Positions 1 through 6,985 of a stretch of DNA of 14,332 nt are shown here, piece by piece. The position numbers were made by a program, and so were the translations under genes. How positions within the stretch are numbered: position 1 is the first letter of the stretch; each line of letters starts with the position of its first letter. The notes below the pieces were generated by a model. The model ran no database searches. It was not told where the DNA came from and saw only the letters and a program-made list of their open reading frames with translations. Source of the stretch: Roseibacillus sp. (GTDB lineage: Bacteria; Verrucomicrobiota; Verrucomicrobiae; Verrucomicrobiales; Akkermansiaceae); the NCBI GenBank assembly GCA_002723015.1, contig PBNG01000100.1, positions 1 to 14,332 of the forward strand, read 5' to 3'.

Positions 1-986
1 ATGCCTATAAGTATTTTTATGAAACGCTGAATGGCGGGGTCATGGATCAACTGGGGATGACTGGGGGCGAAATGTTTGCCTACCGCTGCACCAAGGGGTC
101 CAATCTTGATCTTGATGACGAGGTCTGGAGCACCACCGGCGAAGAGCTTTCCCTCGATCGGGACATCTATCCGCACTACGACCTGATCCTCTGTGTGTCC
201 ACCTACTCGGCGACCGCGCCCCTGACCGCCAAGTGTAAGCAATACGGGTTTCGTGGCGCAACCATGCACGGGATGAACGAAATCATCCTCGGATCCGGTC
301 TGGCGGTTGATTACGATGAGGTCTCGGCGGATGCCGAGCGCATTCGCCTCGCGATGACTGGCGCTGACAAGGTGGAGATTGATTTTGGCCTTGAGGACGG
401 GCGGCTTCTCGAAGCTTCCTTGGAGCTTGGGGGGCAAGAGGCCCAGAAGTCACACGGGCTGTGTAAGGGGAGAACCCCGGATATTGCCAATTTGCCGGCG
501 GGCGAGGTCTACTTCGTTCCCCAGGATGCCTCCGGTCAATTCCCCATGAAGTATGAAGACGGAACCCTTGGAATCCTCGATGTAGTTAACCGGGACGTGG
601 TCAAAGCGTCCCTCATCGAGGGAAGCGAGGCAACGATCGCTGCTCACAACCGGCGCCTCGCGGATGATCCTATGACCGGGACCCTCGGGGAGCTGGGTTT
701 CGGGACCCAGGTCCTGCCGGTTTCCTATCAGGATATTCAGGACGAGAAGGTTCTTGGGACCTGCCACCTCGCAACTGGAAGGGACGACCACCTGGGAGGC
801 GATATTGTTCCGGACATGTTCAAAAAGCATGAAAACAGTACCCACGACGACATTCTTTTTGCTCCCCACAAGACTCCCAACTTCAACCTCAAGCAGGTCC
901 GGATGAAGCGTGCCGGAAAATGGCACTTGATCATCGAGGATTTCAGGCCAAGCAGGTACATCATGGAAGCCCTGGCGGACAGGTGA
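1..986 (+). CDS. M29-like (thermophilic) metallo-aminopeptidase, 5' end outside window
   Basis: Probable leucyl aminopeptidase of the aminopeptidase T (M29) type, a cytoplasmic metalloenzyme removing N-terminal residues from peptides. The reading frame is open from position 3 to the TGA at 984-986, with no stop before the ATG at 42, so the true start lies upstream of the window. Numbering from that ATG, family-like features are AGEVYFVP (153-160), GELGFGTQ (216-223), DEKVLGTCHLATG (234-246) and STHDD (266-270). Acidic and His residues in these blocks (E155, E235, H242, H268, D270) fit the M29 metal-binding set by recall. Only the C-terminal part is visible, so catalytic competence of the whole protein cannot be judged. 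The stop overlaps the ATG of the cupin gene by one base (TGATG), which suggests co-translation. A non-peptidase member of the fold is possible. Confidence 0.8.
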   Translation, partial: AYKYFYETLNGGVMDQLGMTGGEMFAYRCTKGSNLDLDDEVWSTTGEELSLDRDIYPHYDLILCVSTYSATAPLTAKCKQYGFRGATMHGMNEIILGSGLAVDYDEVSADAERIRLAMTGADKVEIDFGLEDGRLLEASLELGGQEAQKSHGLCKGRTPDIANLPAGEVYFVPQDASGQFPMKYEDGTLGILDVVNRDVVKASLIEGSEATIAAHNRRLADDPMTGTLGELGFGTQVLPVSYQDIQDEKVLGTCHLATGRDDHLGGDIVPDMFKKHENSTHDDILFAPHKTPNFNLKQVRMKRAGKWHLIIEDFRPSRYIMEALADR

Positions 987-1372
987 TGGGGATGAAACGA
1001 TACGAGGAAGTCAATTTCGGGGGTCTTTCAGAAGAGGAATGCAACTGTGGGGTCGTGAGGAGGGCCTTTGCTGATTCTGACCGAGGCCCGGCCTCGGTCC
1101 ACTTGCTGGACCTCGCGGAAGAACCGACGTGTCACTACCATCGGAAGACAACCGAAATTTACGTCATTCTCGAGGGAGAGGGACACCTCGAGTTGGACGG
1201 GCAACTGGTGCCGGTCAAACCCTTCTCCGCAGTGATGATCAGGCCGGGATGCCGGCACCGCGGAATCGGTAAGCTGAGGCTGTTCAATATATCGGTGCCG
1301 AAATATGATCCTGAAGATTTCTACTACGATGAGGGTGAGGTTGCGGAGGGGGATGATGCTCCGGTTCATTAA
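986..1372 (+). CDS. Single-domain cupin protein
   Basis: Small 128-residue cupin, probably cytoplasmic and metal-binding. Cupin motif 1 is visible as H50-Y-H52 with E57 and a following Gly (IYVILEG, 58-64). Motif 2 is RPGCRH (86-91), giving a complete 3-His/1-Glu metal set (H50, H52, E57, H91). The central DGQLVPVKPFSAVMIRPG stretch is a typical cupin strand-turn-strand. The start is placed at 986, where ATG overlaps the upstream TGA; the ATG at 992 is an alternative. The frame stays open upstream to 920, but that extension lies inside the peptidase gene. The substrate is unknown: similar cupins include mannose-6-phosphate isomerase-like proteins, dioxygenases and sensors. It sits 35 bp before the OvoA-type methyltransferase, so a role linked to thiol-histidine chemistry is conceivable but is inference only. 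Confidence 0.85.
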   Translation: MGMKRYEEVNFGGLSEEECNCGVVRRAFADSDRGPASVHLLDLAEEPTCHYHRKTTEIYVILEGEGHLELDGQLVPVKPFSAVMIRPGCRHRGIGKLRLFNISVPKYDPEDFYYDEGEVAEGDDAPVH

Positions 1373-1407
1373 GCTTCAAACGAAGGCACCAGCCTGATCG
1401 GAAGATA

Positions 1408-2160
1408 ATGGAGAATGTCTACGAGTCGGAGCGTCTCAGGGATGAGTACCTGCTTTTTCATTACGGGGCACCTGACCAGATCCATGGTTGGGCTGGGGGC
1501 CCCGCCGGGGCTTTCGATTTCCCGAGTCGGATCGTCCAACGGTTTACGCCCGGATTGGTCGAGAGGGCTCTTGATCTCGGCTGCGCGGTGGGGCGATCTG
1601 CTTTCGAAATGTCGCGAAATGCCGACGAGGTGGTGGCCATCGACTACTCGCATTCCTTTGTTGAAGCGGGGAGAAAAATGCAGGAGGAAGGTGAGTGTCA
1701 GGTATCCCGGTTGACGGAAGGAAATCTCACGGAGGTCGCCTCCGTAGTGGTTCCGGACAATGTCCGGCCTAAGGTGATCAGTTTCGAGCAGGGCGACGCA
1801 TTGGACCTCAGGACAGATCTCGGATTGTTCGACCGGGTTCTGGCCGCGAATCTTCTTTGCCGGCTGAGTGACCCTTCTCGCCTGCTGATCCGGCTCCCGG
1901 AGCTTGTCAAAATGGGCGGAGAGCTGGTGCTGACCACGCCGTGTACGTGGCTAGATGAGTTTACCCCCCGATGTAACTGGCCTGTAGGATCGACCAGGGA
2001 CTGGCTGAAAAAGGAACTGGCCCCTTCATTCGAGCTATTGGAGGAACATGACGAACCTTTTCTGATCAGGGAGACTGCGCGGAAATTCCAGTGGACCGTG
2101 GCACTCCTGACGAAGTGGCGCCGAATCGAGGGGTCGGGCGAAGTTAGCTCCCGGCAGTGA
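1408..2160 (+). CDS. Putative 4-mercaptohistidine N1-methyltransferase (OvoA C-terminal domain type)
   Basis: Rossmann-fold SAM methyltransferase of 250 residues that I recognise as the stand-alone version of the OvoA C-terminal domain (TIGR04345-like). In ovothiol A synthesis this domain N-methylates the imidazole of 5-thiohistidine. Key segments are YESERLRDEYLLFHYG (5-20), SAM motif I ALDLGCAVGR (54-63), the acidic strand end VVAIDYS (75-81), LAANLLCRLSDP (145-156), TTPCTWLDEFTPR (176-188) and the C-terminal PFLIRETARKFQWT (217-230). The last four match OvoA-type proteins closely in my memory of the family. The start at 1408 has GGAAG at 1400-1404, with a short 3-base spacer. The gene ends with TGA at 2158-2160 and overlaps the convergent DUF6807 gene by 17 bp. 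The iron-dependent sulfoxide synthase half of OvoA is absent from this protein and from the visible flanks. Confidence 0.85.
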   Translation: MENVYESERLRDEYLLFHYGAPDQIHGWAGGPAGAFDFPSRIVQRFTPGLVERALDLGCAVGRSAFEMSRNADEVVAIDYSHSFVEAGRKMQEEGECQVSRLTEGNLTEVASVVVPDNVRPKVISFEQGDALDLRTDLGLFDRVLAANLLCRLSDPSRLLIRLPELVKMGGELVLTTPCTWLDEFTPRCNWPVGSTRDWLKKELAPSFELLEEHDEPFLIRETARKFQWTVALLTKWRRIEGSGEVSSRQ

Positions 2161-3094
2161 ATGAGCTCCACGTCTCCTCAACCTTGGCGCCCTCGAGACT
2201 CCCTTCGTGAAGGAGGAGCAGGTAGCGCTGTGTCAGGAACTCACCCTTCTTGAGTTGGAAGTCGCCGCTTCCCTTCACGGCTTTGTCCCGGAAGGCCCGG
2301 ACACCAAAGGGATTTGCAGTCAGGAGGCCATAGTTCCGGGCATGCCACCAGGTGGGATGGCGCAGGTTACTGCTGTGATCAAGAATGGCAATCACCTGGG
2401 GTGTGCCTGCAGAATCAGGCCCATGGTAGGCAACCCAACGAGCTCTCTTTCCCCACGCGTCGTTATCCTTCAAACCCTCGCTGTTGTTGATTTTGCCTTT
2501 GGCGACTTCACCCACAAGACGCAGGGACGGAGCGGTCCGGATAGCGAAACTGCCTTCCTTGGTGTCCCCGAAGGTGACCATGTCCCCGGCGGGCCTAAGG
2601 GTAGAGGTAACGCCGATGTGCCGGGTTGCTCCTGCGAGCGTGATTTCGTATTCGCGTTTCTCAAGGATGATGGGGTTTCCCTTGGCTTCCCAGGCAAGTT
2701 CGGCGGCAAAGTGTATGATCGCCTGATCGTTGTTCTGAGTTACCTTTGTCTCGCCGAGGGCACGCGTCACAATTTTGCAATCATCCTTGTGCCAGAAGTC
2801 ATGTCCGTTGACGTTTCCGTGGGTGAACCAGAAGCCGGTATGGTGAGGGTGATCCGATTTTTCCCCAGCTACCCCCTTGACGAAGGGATATTGCCTCGTG
2901 AGGTGGGTGCCAGACGAGCTCATTAGCGGGTAAAGGCAGGGAACACGGGTATCTCCGTGGTATTCGGTGAAGAGTTTCCCGTCGACGAGCACCTTCAGAT
3001 TCATCTTCTCCTGTTTGAGATCGATCTTGATCCCGGCGGAAAGAGAAACGGCCGAGAGAAGTGAAAGTGCGAGAGTAAGGTTGAGAGAGCGCAT
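2144..3094 (-). CDS. Secreted DUF6807 (PmoA-related) family protein
   Basis: A 316-residue exported protein of the family formerly named 'methane oxygenase PmoA' in Pfam (now DUF6807). Despite that name it is not the membrane methane monooxygenase subunit. The N-terminus is a signal peptide: a short basic start (MRSLN), a hydrophobic core to about residue 18, and a likely cleavage near 20. Family marks are the His-rich block DHPHHTGFWFTHGNVNG (81-97), DFWH (99-102), AILDHSSNLRHPTWWHARNY (236-255) and LLTANPFG (257-264). These clustered His and Asp residues could form a metal or catalytic site. In this phylum the family often accompanies sugar catabolism genes, but the function is not established and no sugar gene adjoins it here. 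I see no strong Shine-Dalgarno before the ATG at 3092-3094. Its 3' end overlaps the convergent methyltransferase. Confidence 0.8.
   Translation of the reverse strand: MRSLNLTLALSLLSAVSLSAGIKIDLKQEKMNLKVLVDGKLFTEYHGDTRVPCLYPLMSSSGTHLTRQYPFVKGVAGEKSDHPHHTGFWFTHGNVNGHDFWHKDDCKIVTRALGETKVTQNNDQAIIHFAAELAWEAKGNPIILEKREYEITLAGATRHIGVTSTLRPAGDMVTFGDTKEGSFAIRTAPSLRLVGEVAKGKINNSEGLKDNDAWGKRARWVAYHGPDSAGTPQVIAILDHSSNLRHPTWWHARNYGLLTANPFGVRAFRDKAVKGSGDFQLKKGEFLTQRYLLLLHEGSLEGAKVEETWSSFTAGS
2146..2167. repeat. Short inverted repeat at the overlapping convergent gene ends
   Basis: AGCTC at 2146-2150 is mirrored by GAGCT at 2163-2167 with a 12-base loop, across the 17-bp tail-to-tail overlap of the methyltransferase and DUF6807 genes. 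At 5 bp with no T-tract this is weak. It is listed because all four convergent junctions in the window carry such repeats. Confidence 0.25.
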
Positions 3095-3296
3095 GGTTTC
3101 AGGGCAGAAGTGAAGCAGGGAGATCTGTCGGGGGGAAGAAGTAATGCAGATTGCTTCCCGGCACTATCCGGGTCAACTTGTCTCTCTAAAGAGCGTTAAA
3201 AGACTCTGATTTTTTGTATTTACGGCCAATCGCAGAATGTCGAAAAGGGGGAGCCTCGGTGATTTGGAGCAGCAAAAAGTCAAAGCCTGAAGAAGC
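3095..3296. other. Divergent intergenic region between the DUF6807 and sigma factor genes
   Basis: This 202-bp spacer must hold the upstream signals for two divergent genes. It is visibly AT-richer around 3190-3225, which would suit a promoter, but I cannot defend a -35/-10 pair on either strand. Small inverted repeats are present: CCCGG at 3157-3161 against CCGGG at 3168-3172, and CTCT at 3184-3187 against AGAG at 3190-3193. Either could be an operator half-site pair or chance. An autoregulated ECF promoter would be expected upstream of 3297. Confidence 0.5.
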
Positions 3297-3758
3297 ATGA
3301 CCCATTTCGAGGAACTCGTCGACGTCTACAACCGGCCGTTATACCGGTTTGCGCTGTCGCTGGTCCGGGATCTGGACCGGGCGATGGATCTGGTAGCACG
3401 CACGTTCGTCATCTGGAGCCGTCAGCCGGAGGAATCGTCCAAATGCGATAAAGCGAATACCGGGCTCTTCTCAACTCTTTACCGCGAGCATCTCGGGCGA
3501 TTTGGCTCAGAGTGGGGCAGGAGTGGACGGCCCACTCCGTCAGCCGCTGCAGGGACCGGGGTCCCGGGAGAATTGGTCGAGCCACTTGGCTCTCTAGATC
3601 TGGACCTGCTGCCAACGCTGACCCTGTTTTACCTGCAAAAACACGACTACAGAGAGATAGCCACAATCCTCGACCTTCCCGTCGGGACCGTTATGTCTCG
3701 AATCTCCAGCGGTAAGGAACAGCTTCAGGGCAGAAATGCCGCGGAGAACGATGGATAG
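3297..3758 (+). CDS. ECF-type RNA polymerase sigma factor
   Basis: Short (153-residue) sigma-70 family protein that would direct RNA polymerase to a dedicated promoter set. Region 2 spans about 3-66 (FEELVDVYNRPLYRFALSLV, then DLVARTFVIW). Region 4 spans about 100-145, with the helix-turn-helix YREIATILDLPVGTVMSRIS (118-137). There is no region 3, as expected for ECF factors. Compared with common ECF proteins, the DLVQETF-like motif reads DLVARTF, and the linker between regions 2 and 4 is short and rich in Gly, Ser and Pro. I associate this layout (LFSTLYREHL after region 2) with a Verrucomicrobiota group that normally reads LFTTLYREFL. The start is ATG at 3297 with a weak purine-rich GAAGAAG just upstream. 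Its last codons overlap the downstream anti-sigma-like gene, so the two are probably co-translated. Confidence 0.85.
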   Translation: MTHFEELVDVYNRPLYRFALSLVRDLDRAMDLVARTFVIWSRQPEESSKCDKANTGLFSTLYREHLGRFGSEWGRSGRPTPSAAAGTGVPGELVEPLGSLDLDLLPTLTLFYLQKHDYREIATILDLPVGTVMSRISSGKEQLQGRNAAENDG

Positions 3759-4707
3759 GGAACAGGCACGGTTTATTCTTCAAAGCCTTCGTCCTGATGG
3801 ATTGGATGAAGAGAGTGCCGATTTCGAGGAGGCTCTGTCAGTGGCAGGAGAGGACTCTGTCCTGAAAGCATGGCTTTCGGATGAGAGAAAGCGGGACGCA
3901 GCAATTGCAGCAGCTTTTCAAGATGTTCCAGTTCCTCCAGTCCTGAAGGAGAAGATCATGAGTGCGATGGAGGCCGATGGAGAAGCAGAAGCTTCTCTTG
4001 GAGGCGGAGACATCGAAGAAAAGCAGTCGGGCTCGGAGGCTCCGTCCCTCGCAGCAACATCGGAAGAGAGGGAGATGACCGTGCTGAAGGTTGAGATCGC
4101 AGGTGGTGTGAACTCGCTGGCGAGTCCTGCAGGGGACGCTTCCGGGAATGCCTCCGGAAAGACAGGAGAGGGCATGCTGAGGGGGGTTCTCCTCGCGGGC
4201 GTTCTTGTCGTGGGCGCCTTTGCATCCTTTGAGCTGACTTCCAATAACTCTGGGCCTGCTGCCAATGGAGAGCAGACAGTCAGCATGCGGGACGTGGGGC
4301 GCGGAGCAGTAGCGCTGGTTGAAAGCGACCTGCCTTTTGAGCTCGAGGGTAATGACCTGTATGATTATCAGGACTGGCTGGAGGCGGGTGGAGGTCCCCA
4401 GCTTGATTTCGATGGAATTCCGGAAGGGATTTCTGAAGGGAAACTGGTGGGCTGTCGATTATCCAGGATCGGAGGGCTTTGTGCTTCACACCTCTGTTTC
4501 GAGGTCGAGGACAGCTCCGTTCATGTCCTCCTTGTCGGGACCATGCCGATCATTGAGGCGCCTCGAGGCTGGCGGGTGGCGACGGACCGCTGGACGTGCC
4601 CTGATTCGGGGGTCGCGGTGGTCGCTGAGAGATATGACAGCAGGATATGGTTTTTCCTGAGCAAACTTGATGAGCAGAAGCTGGTAGATCTGACGACCAG
4701 GCGTTGA
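3751..4707 (+). CDS. Membrane-anchored anti-sigma-like protein
   Basis: A 318-residue single-pass protein probably holding the ECF sigma factor inactive at the membrane. The N-terminus (MDREQARFILQSLRPDG, EEALSVAGEDSVLKAWL, VPVPPVLKEKI) resembles the N-terminal domain of anti-sigma-like proteins paired with this sigma group. An acidic, Ser/Ala-rich linker covers about 75-140, one transmembrane helix (GVLLAGVLVVGAFASF) about 145-160, and a periplasmic domain about 165-318. The cytoplasmic part has no Cys, so it lacks the zinc anti-sigma HxxxCxxC motif. All four Cys (235, 244, 249, 283) are on the far side of the membrane. The start at 3751 is preferred over 3736: it has GGAG at 3742-3745, gives an 8-bp overlap with the sigma stop, and matches the usual family N-terminus. 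The signal sensed is unknown. Confidence 0.75.
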   Translation: MDREQARFILQSLRPDGLDEESADFEEALSVAGEDSVLKAWLSDERKRDAAIAAAFQDVPVPPVLKEKIMSAMEADGEAEASLGGGDIEEKQSGSEAPSLAATSEEREMTVLKVEIAGGVNSLASPAGDASGNASGKTGEGMLRGVLLAGVLVVGAFASFELTSNNSGPAANGEQTVSMRDVGRGAVALVESDLPFELEGNDLYDYQDWLEAGGGPQLDFDGIPEGISEGKLVGCRLSRIGGLCASHLCFEVEDSSVHVLLVGTMPIIEAPRGWRVATDRWTCPDSGVAVVAERYDSRIWFFLSKLDEQKLVDLTTRR

Positions 4708-4737
4708 GAATGACTGTTCGGACCGCAGGCTCAACGC
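4701..4737. terminator. 8-bp inverted repeat spanning both convergent stop codons (possible bidirectional terminator)
   Basis: GCGTTGAG at 4701-4708 and CTCAACGC at 4730-4737 are perfect reverse complements separated by 21 bases. The left arm contains the TGA of the anti-sigma gene (4705-4707) and the right arm contains the reverse-strand stop of the lyase-like gene (4731-4733). The loop could add weak inner pairing (CTG/CAG). There is no T-tract on either side, so it may be a non-canonical terminator or an RNA-stabilising hairpin rather than an intrinsic terminator. Confidence 0.45.
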
Positions 4738-6824
4738 GGGCTTTCGGGCCGGGAGACATGCCATTTTCCTCTGGGAGAGATTTGAACGCTTAGGTCAGCG
4801 ATTGAGGCTGAGCATTCGCCTTCACCCGAGACCAAGGTGGCGATTTCCGGAGGAACGCCATCGGCCGGATAAGGGGTAAAAATACTCAGAAAGTGAGCGG
4901 GGGTTGCCGGGGTGACTGGACGGTAGCAGTAAGTAGTGACGTTTGGATTCAGATCCTGGGAGGCCTTCTGACGTATCTGACCGAATTTGAGATCTTTTGC
5001 GGGATGCAGGGATAGTCGAACCCTCTGAGGAGAGATCTGCCACCAGGTGTGCTCGAACGCAGGGGCGTCGAACCACGATTCCGACCTGGGCCCATCGGCC
5101 TGGCCTTCCTCGCGTGCGAGGTGCCATACCGGACCCGCGAGGTAGCCGGGTCCAACTGCGGGGGAAGTGCTGTAAGAGTCTGAAACGATCAGAAATCCTT
5201 CCTTTGTCAGGACCGTACGGCGAATCCACCTGCTCCCCGTCCCGTAATAGTTCTCCCACCCTACCTGACCATAGGAGTCTCCGTCTGCATTGCTGGCCAC
5301 CTTCAGGACCGAGGGTATAAGCTGGATAGCTCCCTTTCGAATGAAGTCGCCTTCGTCTGCTCGGTCAGGGTGAAGCGGGAAGGGGTTTTTGCCCTGCATG
5401 ACGAGGAGCACGTCGAGGCTTTCTTCTCCGGTTCCGCCGCCTTTTCCCAGCATACTGTATTTCCCGGAACTATGCAGAAACTTGGCCCCATTGGCGACAT
5501 ATTCGTAGAGCTGCCCCGAGAGGCTATCCAAGTGCTGGTCTTTCTTCGGATAGAGAAAATAGGAGGCGAAGGGGGTTCCCGCGTTGCGATTAGCTCCGAG
5601 GTAAAGACGCTCGGGAATTTTATTTTTGAGGGAGCTGAGAAGTCCGATACGGGCTTTGTCCTCCGGGGTCTCGGGAATTATGCCCCTCTTTTGAAACCAT
5701 GCAAAGCGCCTGGCCCATGCTGCCTTGAATGCCGGGCCCGCAGGCGACTCTGGAGGCTCCCCGCCGAAAACACTTTGCGTGGCCGCCCAGAGATAGTTGG
5801 GATTGCGATAATGCTGAGCAAGGCGATACCAGAAATGGCCGTCACGGCCCGGGGTCTCAACCTGATAGTTACCAAGGTTCCACGGATCGCGGTATAAGGC
5901 GGCGCGGTCGGTAAAGACCGTGCTGCCGCAGTTGGGACCACCACGCAGCCCTCCTCCGTGGATGAAGCCCAGAACGCGTTTCCCTACTGCATGTATCAGT
6001 TCGGCTTCCGATTCGATCCAGCCCATGGCTTCCGCGATATCGATCATCCCGTGGAGGAAAATCGGGCCGTAGGGAAAGTAGTTCCACTCCGTCCAGTCTC
6101 CGAAATCTGCAAGATGCTTCCAGATCCGACCGATCCAGGCACGCGCTTCCCCAGACTGGGGGGCTTCCGGGAAAAGCTTCAGCGTCATTGCGATGCCTCC
6201 GGCGTTCCCAAATGAGTGGTTATCCGCAGATTGCGAGCCCTTGGTGAAGTCAAGGAAGCGGCTGCTCATGCTCTGGTAAACGATCTCCCGGAAGCGGGCC
6301 TGCTCCTCCAGGGTGAGCATTTTCTGCCGGACGAGTTCCTCGTAGATACGCATTCTGGCGCCACCGCCCCAGCCACCGTGATACCCACCTCCGTGATAGT
6401 CCCTCTTCAGGGCTGCTCCGTCTGGCAGTTTTCGCTCCACCTTGCTGCCCGGAGCGGTGGTGACGAAGAAGATAAACATGAGGTCTTCCTCTCCCTTCTT
6501 CTCCAGTTTTGCGTGCCAGTCGAGAATGAGAGCGCGGAATACGGCCTGCAGAATCAGCAGTTCCTTCTGGTCGCGGCGTCCTCCGTCTACGTAGCGCGCC
6601 CGAAGGCGATCCCAGATCCACCACCCCCGGGAGAAGGAATATCCCTTTCGCAGAGACAGCTCCCGGCGGAGGGCATCCGCCATCGTCTTGATGTCGATCA
6701 CCTCTTGGTAGGTGGGGCGGGGATGTCCCGATGCCAATTCGAGCTCTTCCTCCGTGAGAGGGGAGCCTTGGGTAGTGAATGGAATACAAAGGAGGGCTAT
6801 CAGGATCAATCCGGCGGCTTTCAT
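4731..6824 (-). CDS. Secreted heparinase II/III-like (polysaccharide lyase-like) protein
   Basis: A large exported protein (697 residues from this start), probably acting on a uronic-acid or sulfated polysaccharide outside the cytoplasm. The frame is open to an ATG at 6891-6893, but the second ATG (6822-6824) begins a clean signal peptide, MKAAGLILIALLCIPF, cleaved near residue 20, so I use it. Neither start has a good Shine-Dalgarno. Residues about 40-450 look like an all-helical toroid rich in Trp and Tyr, with a Gly/His-rich segment YHGGGYHGGWGGGAR (143-157) and DNHSFGNAGG (201-210). The latter may hold the Asn-His pair used by such lyases. The C-terminal third is strand-rich, including RRTVLTKEGFLIVSDSY, typical of the beta domain following the toroid in heparinase-like proteins. 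The family is assigned from architecture and motifs, not close identity. A secreted non-catalytic relative is possible. Confidence 0.5.
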   Translation of the reverse strand: MKAAGLILIALLCIPFTTQGSPLTEEELELASGHPRPTYQEVIDIKTMADALRRELSLRKGYSFSRGWWIWDRLRARYVDGGRRDQKELLILQAVFRALILDWHAKLEKKGEEDLMFIFFVTTAPGSKVERKLPDGAALKRDYHGGGYHGGWGGGARMRIYEELVRQKMLTLEEQARFREIVYQSMSSRFLDFTKGSQSADNHSFGNAGGIAMTLKLFPEAPQSGEARAWIGRIWKHLADFGDWTEWNYFPYGPIFLHGMIDIAEAMGWIESEAELIHAVGKRVLGFIHGGGLRGGPNCGSTVFTDRAALYRDPWNLGNYQVETPGRDGHFWYRLAQHYRNPNYLWAATQSVFGGEPPESPAGPAFKAAWARRFAWFQKRGIIPETPEDKARIGLLSSLKNKIPERLYLGANRNAGTPFASYFLYPKKDQHLDSLSGQLYEYVANGAKFLHSSGKYSMLGKGGGTGEESLDVLLVMQGKNPFPLHPDRADEGDFIRKGAIQLIPSVLKVASNADGDSYGQVGWENYYGTGSRWIRRTVLTKEGFLIVSDSYSTSPAVGPGYLAGPVWHLAREEGQADGPRSESWFDAPAFEHTWWQISPQRVRLSLHPAKDLKFGQIRQKASQDLNPNVTTYCYRPVTPATPAHFLSIFTPYPADGVPPEIATLVSGEGECSASIADLSVQISPRGKWHVSRPESPR

Positions 6825-6985
6825 AGAGCGGTGGCAGACTGTAAGCTGTCGTAAGGTCGGGGAATAAAAATCCACGGAAGAAAGAATTTTCATGTCGTGA
6901 ACCCTTGGTGGGCTGCGCCATCGTCCTGGCCTGAAGCCGCTCCGCTTGAGAAATAAGAACAGGAGTGGTATGAAAGAAGGGTCAA
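6825..6985. other. Divergent intergenic region between the lyase-like and rhomboid genes
   Basis: This 161-bp spacer must carry upstream signals for both genes. On the plus strand GAAGG (6976-6980), five bases before the ATG at 6986, is a good ribosome binding site for the rhomboid gene. On the minus strand the stretch 6851-6893 is AT-rich. I see no convincing promoter pair or terminator. Confidence 0.5.

Noticed and set aside
450..926. 158-codon reverse-strand open frame inside the aminopeptidase gene
   Set aside because: Antisense shadow of a gene with clear family motifs; the translated product has no recognisable domain or signal.
2207..2926. 239-codon plus-strand open frame opposite the DUF6807 gene
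   Set aside because: The reverse-strand product has a signal peptide and family motifs; this frame is the high-GC shadow.
2144..3094. Methane monooxygenase subunit (PmoA) label for the DUF6807 protein
   Set aside because: The protein is secreted and soluble with no membrane helices beyond the signal peptide; the old Pfam name is misleading.
6250..6921. 223-codon reverse-strand frame overlapping the lyase-like gene in another frame
   Set aside because: Composition is Arg/Pro/Gly-rich, typical of an out-of-frame reading; the main frame has the signal peptide and domain pattern.
6946..6974. Promoter-like TTGAGA - 17 bases - TATGAA upstream of the rhomboid gene
   Set aside because: Spacing is ideal, but transcription would begin about 6981, after the GAAGG ribosome binding site at 6976-6980, so it is unlikely to be the working promoter.
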